Of a DNA stretch of 27,187 nucleotides, positions 23,802-27,187 are shown in pieces. Location: NCBI GenBank assembly GCA_036655775.1, contig JAVVPL010000015.1, forward strand, positions 1 to 27,187, written 5' to 3'. The position numbers and the translations under genes are program-made. Within the stretch, counting starts at the first letter, position 1. Each line of letters starts with the position of its first letter. The DNA comes from JAVVPL01 sp036655775 (GTDB lineage Bacteria; Bacteroidota; Bacteroidia; Bacteroidales; P3). The notes beneath the pieces are model-generated. The model saw only the letters and a list, made by a program, of their open reading frames with translations. It searched no databases and was not told the origin of the DNA.

Positions 23802-24713
23802 GTCAACCGAATAGGCTCCTACAAGGCCATAGCCTCCTGGAATATTAGAAAATAGTTGGTAATTACTGTATACTTCCCCAATGCTACTTTCCGTGCGTCC
23901 TCTTTCATATAGATAAGCCGATTTCAAATAGTGATAATAAGCAGAATCTATGCTTTGCAGTTCTATGGACAAAGGACATAGAACATTCTTAAATACTCCA
24001 TTTATTCTTTTGAGTCCACGATTACCATCGTATTCTATATACATAGTATATACACTTTCTTTTATTTTTTCATTGCTGAACACCAATATAGGTAAACTTT
24101 CGTTCAAAAGAATAGGATCACTTATATTGATAATCTGCACAGGGGATTTTTTTAAAGGACGTGGTGGTGGAATCTCAGAGTTTTCAGAGTACTCTGAGTA
24201 GTCATAATAGCTATTCCAAGAGTCCGCCCGGATTTGAAAATATTCTTTTTTAGTAGGATCCGTAGTAAATGTGATTTTAAATGCAGGGCAAGTATAACCG
24301 TCATTATTCACACCTGCCTCATTGATATGTATAATATTTACTATTTTTTCTTGTGGCGGCGGACTAGCCTTTAGTATTTTTTTATCAAAATCTTTAATTT
24401 CAATTTCTAAAATATATTGTTTGCCTTGTTTTGCAAACATAGAAGACTTATACATCCCCTTGCCAACAGAGGGGATCACTTCTATAAAACGCTCCTCTTC
24501 AAATAGTTTTATAATAGCATTATCAAAGCCCTCCAGAGGAGTTTTGTCTAATTTTTTGGTTAGAGAAACATAGACTTGAATAGGCACTCCATCTATAAAC
24601 AGACTATTGACTACTGGTTTTTCCGCAAAATCAGGAAATTCCTCTTGCACTATTTTAGTGCAAGAAGAACAAATTAAAAATACAATTAGTATTAAAAATA
24701 TATTTTTTCCCAT
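23769..24713 (-). CDS. DUF4249-type outer-membrane lipoprotein
   Basis: A 314-residue lipoprotein. The signal peptide MGKNIFLILIVFLICSSC carries the lipid-modified Cys18. The following FPDFAEKPVVNSLFIDG with a beta-sandwich-like N-terminal region, PPP turn and late YHYLKSAYLYERGR segment resemble the DUF4249 family, which accompanies TonB-dependent receptors in Bacteroidota. Here it precedes its receptor by 66 bases on the same strand. A Tyr/Ser/Glu-rich patch, DYSEYSENSE followed by PPPRP, lies near the middle; its DNA includes a 14-bp palindrome. The last ten codons form one arm of a 20-bp hairpin. Confidence 0.78.
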   Translation of the reverse strand: MGKNIFLILIVFLICSSCTKIVQEEFPDFAEKPVVNSLFIDGVPIQVYVSLTKKLDKTPLEGFDNAIIKLFEEERFIEVIPSVGKGMYKSSMFAKQGKQYILEIEIKDFDKKILKASPPPQEKIVNIIHINEAGVNNDGYTCPAFKITFTTDPTKKEYFQIRADSWNSYYDYSEYSENSEIPPPRPLKKSPVQIINISDPILLNESLPILVFSNEKIKESVYTMYIEYDGNRGLKRINGVFKNVLCPLSIELQSIDSAYYHYLKSAYLYERGRTESSIGEVYSNYQLFSNIPGGYGLVGAYSVDKYDTIFPEGK

Positions 24714-24785
24714 TTGTGTTATTGTGCAATGCGATTAAAATTGGTACTAAATTATATCATATTACAACAATAGTTAAAAGTATGA

Positions 24786-25805
24786 TTAATAGTTAAATAT
24801 TTTTTCTACACAATCCGTTTTATCATTGGTTGCAAGTATATAAAGAGCTTGGAACGAAGGAGCGTAATAAGTATTGCTTAATTGACGATTATTGAAAATA
24901 AAACTTCCCTCAATCACTCTTTCATCATTGAGTGAAACCACTTTCGAATCACCCCAATAACCCCATGTTCCTGCATCCGCTCTGTATGAATTTACACGAA
25001 CTCGCAAATCCATACTGATGTTAGCCTTTCTCCAATACCATATTCCTAAAACTTTTGTATATGGACGAACGACATACTCAACACTTTCAAGAAAATCTAG
25101 ACCTGTATTTTGAATGTATCCTATGGTAACTCTCACGTGAAGACTTTCTTTTTTACTACCATTAAAACCATGTTCAAGAAACGATGTATTAGTAAAATGA
25201 TCACTATTTACGCAAGTATTCTTAGAGGATGACAATTGTTTATTTTGCGAATAAAATACTAAAATATCTGGAGATGATAAAAGGCTAGTATTTAAATTAG
25301 ATTCTGTAATTTGATTAAGTATTTCTCTGTTTTTTGTGGACGTTTTAATAACAGTTTCTTCGAAAATTTTATAAACCTCATTTCCTACTTGAAATAGTTT
25401 TGATTTATTTGCTAAATATCTATACTTGTTTTTGTAATTAATTGGTTCTAAAATTTTTTCATCATTTTCGGTCACAACTTGTAAATATTCTTTATTGGTA
25501 TATACAAATGCAAATAAATCTTCTTCCGTCTTAAAATTTTCAGGAATACAGGCATAATATACTTCATCACAAGCAATTCCAAAAGAAGAGAAACTTTTTT
25601 GCTTTTCCCAAACTTTCCGAGTTTCTGTATTCATTGACAGAACTAAGTTTGCTGCTTTTTCAAGTTCGTCAACATCTTTAAATACAAGCATTTGAGAAGA
25701 ATCTTTAGATGATGTATCATTTAAAAGGGGGGTGTCACTAATATCCTTTGAACAGGATAATAAAAAAATAGATAATAAAAAAATGAATAATGTTTGTTTT
25801 TTCAT
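24786..25805 (-). CDS. Lipoprotein of unknown function
   Basis: I do not recognise the family. The 339-residue protein starts MKKQTLFIFLLSIFLLSC with lipid-modified Cys18 followed by Ser-Lys-Asp, so it is probably carried to the outer membrane. A Ser/Thr/Asp-rich stretch follows to about residue 40, then a helical region including LEKAANLVLSMNTETRKVWE. The C-terminal half is strand-rich with many aromatics (IWYWRKAN, TWGYWGD). Four or five cysteines in the mature part could pair. It lies 72 bases upstream of the DUF4249 gene in the same direction and may share its transcript. Predicted leader is long, about 250 bases. Confidence 0.8.
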   Translation of the reverse strand: MKKQTLFIFLLSIFLLSCSKDISDTPLLNDTSSKDSSQMLVFKDVDELEKAANLVLSMNTETRKVWEKQKSFSSFGIACDEVYYACIPENFKTEEDLFAFVYTNKEYLQVVTENDEKILEPINYKNKYRYLANKSKLFQVGNEVYKIFEETVIKTSTKNREILNQITESNLNTSLLSSPDILVFYSQNKQLSSSKNTCVNSDHFTNTSFLEHGFNGSKKESLHVRVTIGYIQNTGLDFLESVEYVVRPYTKVLGIWYWRKANISMDLRVRVNSYRADAGTWGYWGDSKVVSLNDERVIEGSFIFNNRQLSNTYYAPSFQALYILATNDKTDCVEKIFNY

Positions 25806-26091
25806 AATAATTTATATTTAGGATTAATATTTTGTTACAATAATATTAGAAGTAGAAAACCCTTAAGGTGTTGAAGTCTTTTGTCATTAACCACCATATT
25901 CGATCACTCTCATAAATCATAATTTTAGTTGTATTTAAACATTCTTTAGAATTTTGAACTCATGAGAAAATAGAGCCTACAGCAAAAGAGAGTATGTAAA
26001 AACAAAAAAGTAGTTTTGTTTTATGATATATTGTTTTTTTATTTTTACGATGGACGTTTTGGCACAAATGTATTATATTTATTAAAAAAAT
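25806..26091. other. Intergenic region, likely long leader of the lipoprotein gene
   Basis: Between the lipoprotein gene and the tRNA terminator. The only consensus promoter found for the minus strand is at its far end (26065-26098). Nearer the gene there is an ATG-opened 24-codon minus-strand ORF (about 25930-25856) beginning MIYESDRIWWL, the 8-base palindrome CCTTAAGG, and an all-AT hairpin at 25999-26022. I cannot assign a function to any of these. Confidence 0.4.
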
Positions 26092-26098
26092 AAATCAA
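26065..26098 (-). promoter_or_regulatory. Promoter of lipoprotein gene or leader RNA
   Basis: On the minus strand TTG (26098-26096), 23 bases, then TACATTTG (26072-26065) fits TTG-N17-23-TAnnTTTG. Its TTG lies inside the tRNA terminator stem. Transcription would begin near 26059, about 250 bases before the lipoprotein ATG. Confidence 0.45.
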
Positions 26099-26129
26099 GC
26101 ACCTGCAATTTCTTGCAAGTGCTTGATTT
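26092..26129 (-). terminator. tRNA-Arg terminator
   Basis: AAATCAAGCACCTGCA, loop ATTTCT, TGCAAGTGCTTGATTT: a 16-bp stem with one G-T pair starting 5 bases after the tRNA 3' end. On the minus strand it is followed by ATTTTTTTAAT. Confidence 0.88.
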
Positions 26130-26133
26130 TATG

Positions 26134-26207
26134 TGACCTCGGAAGGATTCAAACCTTCAACCTTCTGATCCGTAGTCAGATACTCTATTCAGTTGAGCTA
26201 CGAGGCC
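26134..26207 (-). tRNA. tRNA-Arg (anticodon ACG)
   Basis: A 74-base tRNA read on the minus strand. Acceptor GGCCTCG pairs with CGAGGTC (one G-T), the discriminator is A and CCA is not encoded. The D arm is GCTC-AACTGAATA-GAGT. The anticodon arm is TCTGA-CTACGGA-TCAGA, giving ACG at 34-36. Variable loop AGGTT; T arm GAAGG-TTTGAAT-CCTTC. Position 19 is A rather than G and position 56 is T rather than C, so the usual G19-C56 tertiary pair is replaced by A19-U56. A34 is the target of TadA, encoded at 12974-13423. Confidence 0.95.
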
Positions 26208-26219
26208 GTTTTCGGACTG

Positions 26220-26227
26220 CAAAATTA
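26220..26227 (-). promoter_or_regulatory. tRNA-Arg promoter -7 box
   Basis: On the minus strand this is TAATTTTG, an exact TAnnTTTG match ending 12 bases before the mature tRNA 5' end. The remaining 230 bases up to the receptor promoter are AT-rich with no feature I can support. Confidence 0.55.
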
Positions 26228-26457
26228 CACTTATTTTTATAATATTCCTAATATTTTGCATTTTTATTTACACTTTTCATCTTCCATTGTCAAATCTTTT
26301 ATATTGAACTCGATACAAGAATACCTTTTAATTTCATTTTCAAAAAGATATCTATGACCTAAGTAATAGGAACTGAATTTAAAGATTTATAAAAGCAAGC
26401 AATGTAAAATTAAACTTTTTGTCTTTGCATTTGTCTAAATTATTTCCAAAATAAATG

Positions 26458-26465
26458 TAATTTTG
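26458..26465 (+). promoter_or_regulatory. TonB receptor promoter -7 box
   Basis: TAATTTTG matches TAnnTTTG, with TTTG at 26430-26433, 24 bases upstream, close to the normal spacing. The leader to the ATG at 26490 would be about 19 bases. Confidence 0.6.
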
Positions 26466-26489
26466 CAAACACAATTTGAAAATAATCTT

Positions 26490-27187
26490 ATGACGACAAG
26501 AAATCAATTTCTTTTCAGCCTTTTTTATCTATCTTTTTTTTTATTTGTATTTTCAAGCGTTCCGTTAAGAGCGCAAGATAATACAAATATACATCCTAAT
26601 GGAAATTCTCACCCAACTGTAATTAATAAATTAGGAAAAATAAGTGGGAAGGTATTGGATCAAAGCAATGGCTATATAATGGAATATGTCAACATTATAG
26701 TAATAGATGCAAAGACAAAAAACATGCTTGGAGGCACAATTACCAATGCAAAAGGAGAATTTACAATTGAAGAACTTCCGTATGGGAGTTTCATTGTCAA
26801 AATTAGTTATATTGGCTTTAGCGAATTTCAATCAGCGGTATTTACGCTAACACCTAAAAATCCCATTTTCAAATTGTCCCCTGTTTCACTAGTTCCGAAC
26901 GCAACTACCCTAGCCGCTGTAGAAGTAGTGGGACAAAAAAGAGTAATGGAATATACGCTCGACAAAAAAGTAATCAATGTAGAACAAAACTTAGTCAGCG
27001 ATGGAGGAACCGCAGTAGATATTTTACAAAATGTACCTGCTGTTAGTGTGGATGCGGATGGCAATGTATCTATGAAAGGAAGTAGCAATATTACTATTTT
27101 AATTGATGGGCGACCTGCTGAACTTTCGGGCATGGATTGGACCAACTTGCAGCCAGTAGCATTGAAAGTATTGAAATTATTTCAAAT
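26490..27187 (+). CDS. TonB-dependent receptor-like barrel protein, cut by window end, apparent frameshift
   Basis: N-terminal part of an outer-membrane receptor. A signal peptide (about 1-35, ending RAQD) is followed by a carboxypeptidase-regulatory-like domain (KISGKVLDQSNGYIMEYVNI, VKISYIGFSEFQ) and a plug beginning VEVVGQKRVMEYTLDKKVIN, then DILQNVPAVSVDADGNVSMK and ILIDGRPAEL. The frame stays open to the edge but after Gly-Met-Asp it reads WTNLQPVALKVLKLFQ, which does not fit the family. The next frame reads LDQLAASSIESIEIISN, which does fit. One T appears to be missing near 27137. Either the gene is frameshifted or the base call is wrong. Confidence 0.85.
   Translation, partial: MTTRNQFLFSLFYLSFFLFVFSSVPLRAQDNTNIHPNGNSHPTVINKLGKISGKVLDQSNGYIMEYVNIIVIDAKTKNMLGGTITNAKGEFTIEELPYGSFIVKISYIGFSEFQSAVFTLTPKNPIFKLSPVSLVPNATTLAAVEVVGQKRVMEYTLDKKVINVEQNLVSDGGTAVDILQNVPAVSVDADGNVSMKGSSNITILIDGRPAELSGMDWTNLQPVALKVLKLFQ

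Noticed and set aside
24184..24197. 14-bp perfect palindrome TCAGAGTACTCTGA inside the DUF4249 gene
   Set aside because: It lies within codons of a low-complexity Ser-Glu-Tyr patch and a nearby TCAGAG copy shows local repetition; no sign of function.

Overview
The window is a low-GC bacterial chromosome segment that I assign to the phylum Bacteroidota. Three things support this. Many genes are preceded by the Bacteroidota -7 box TAnnTTTG, sometimes with TTG or TTTG about 20 bases upstream. SusC/RagA-type TonB-dependent receptors with carboxypeptidase-regulatory-like N-termini and a DUF4249-type lipoprotein are present. Signal peptides end in the style 'FGQ', 'FSQ' or 'EAQ'. I cannot place it more finely. 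Both ends cut through genes (recA on the left, a TonB-dependent receptor on the right), and two 10-N assembly gaps fall inside genes.

Layout. 1-798 is the N-terminal 266 residues of RecA (minus). 982-1665 is a six-helix ion channel with an odd selectivity filter. 1756-3922 is a folate (p-aminobenzoate) cluster: pabA (minus) diverges from pabB-pabC (plus), and the two divergent start codons lie inside one perfect 32-bp palindrome. 3929-8203 is an envelope cluster: a signal-peptide-bearing SDR oxidoreductase followed by an outer-membrane barrel with a POTRA-like N-terminus (both minus), facing a DcaP-like porin (plus). 8332-9279 is a LiaF-like membrane protein with a His/Ser-rich linker. 9463-11277 is typA/bipA, closed by a bidirectional terminator. 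11384-12549 is a MaoC hydratase plus FabG-like reductase operon (minus). 12776-13918 is a plus-strand run of a 62-residue secreted ORF, tadA and cdd. 14025-15149 is dprA, interrupted by an N gap and followed by a strong bidirectional terminator. 15255-18456 (minus) is GH3-like synthetase, LysE-family exporter and trxB, read in that order. Divergent from it, 18524-21219 holds a membrane histidine kinase tightly followed by hemW. 21303-25805 (minus) holds a lipoprotein of unknown function, a DUF4249 lipoprotein and a TonB-dependent receptor. A tRNA-Arg(ACG) on the minus strand (26134-26207) precedes the truncated receptor at 26490-27187.

Functional links. pabA/B/C together convert chorismate to p-aminobenzoate. 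TadA makes inosine 34 in tRNA-Arg(ACG), and both enzyme and substrate are encoded here. The DUF4249 lipoprotein and receptor form an outer-membrane uptake pair. GH3 and LysE may form a conjugate-and-export pair. Most of the region is housekeeping. The parts most worth a second look are the pab palindrome, a tRNA tertiary pair changed at both partners, the hairpin inside the DUF4249-receptor operon, the exported SDR cluster, and the altered channel filter. I see no CRISPR array, insertion sequence, prophage or toxin-antitoxin pair.
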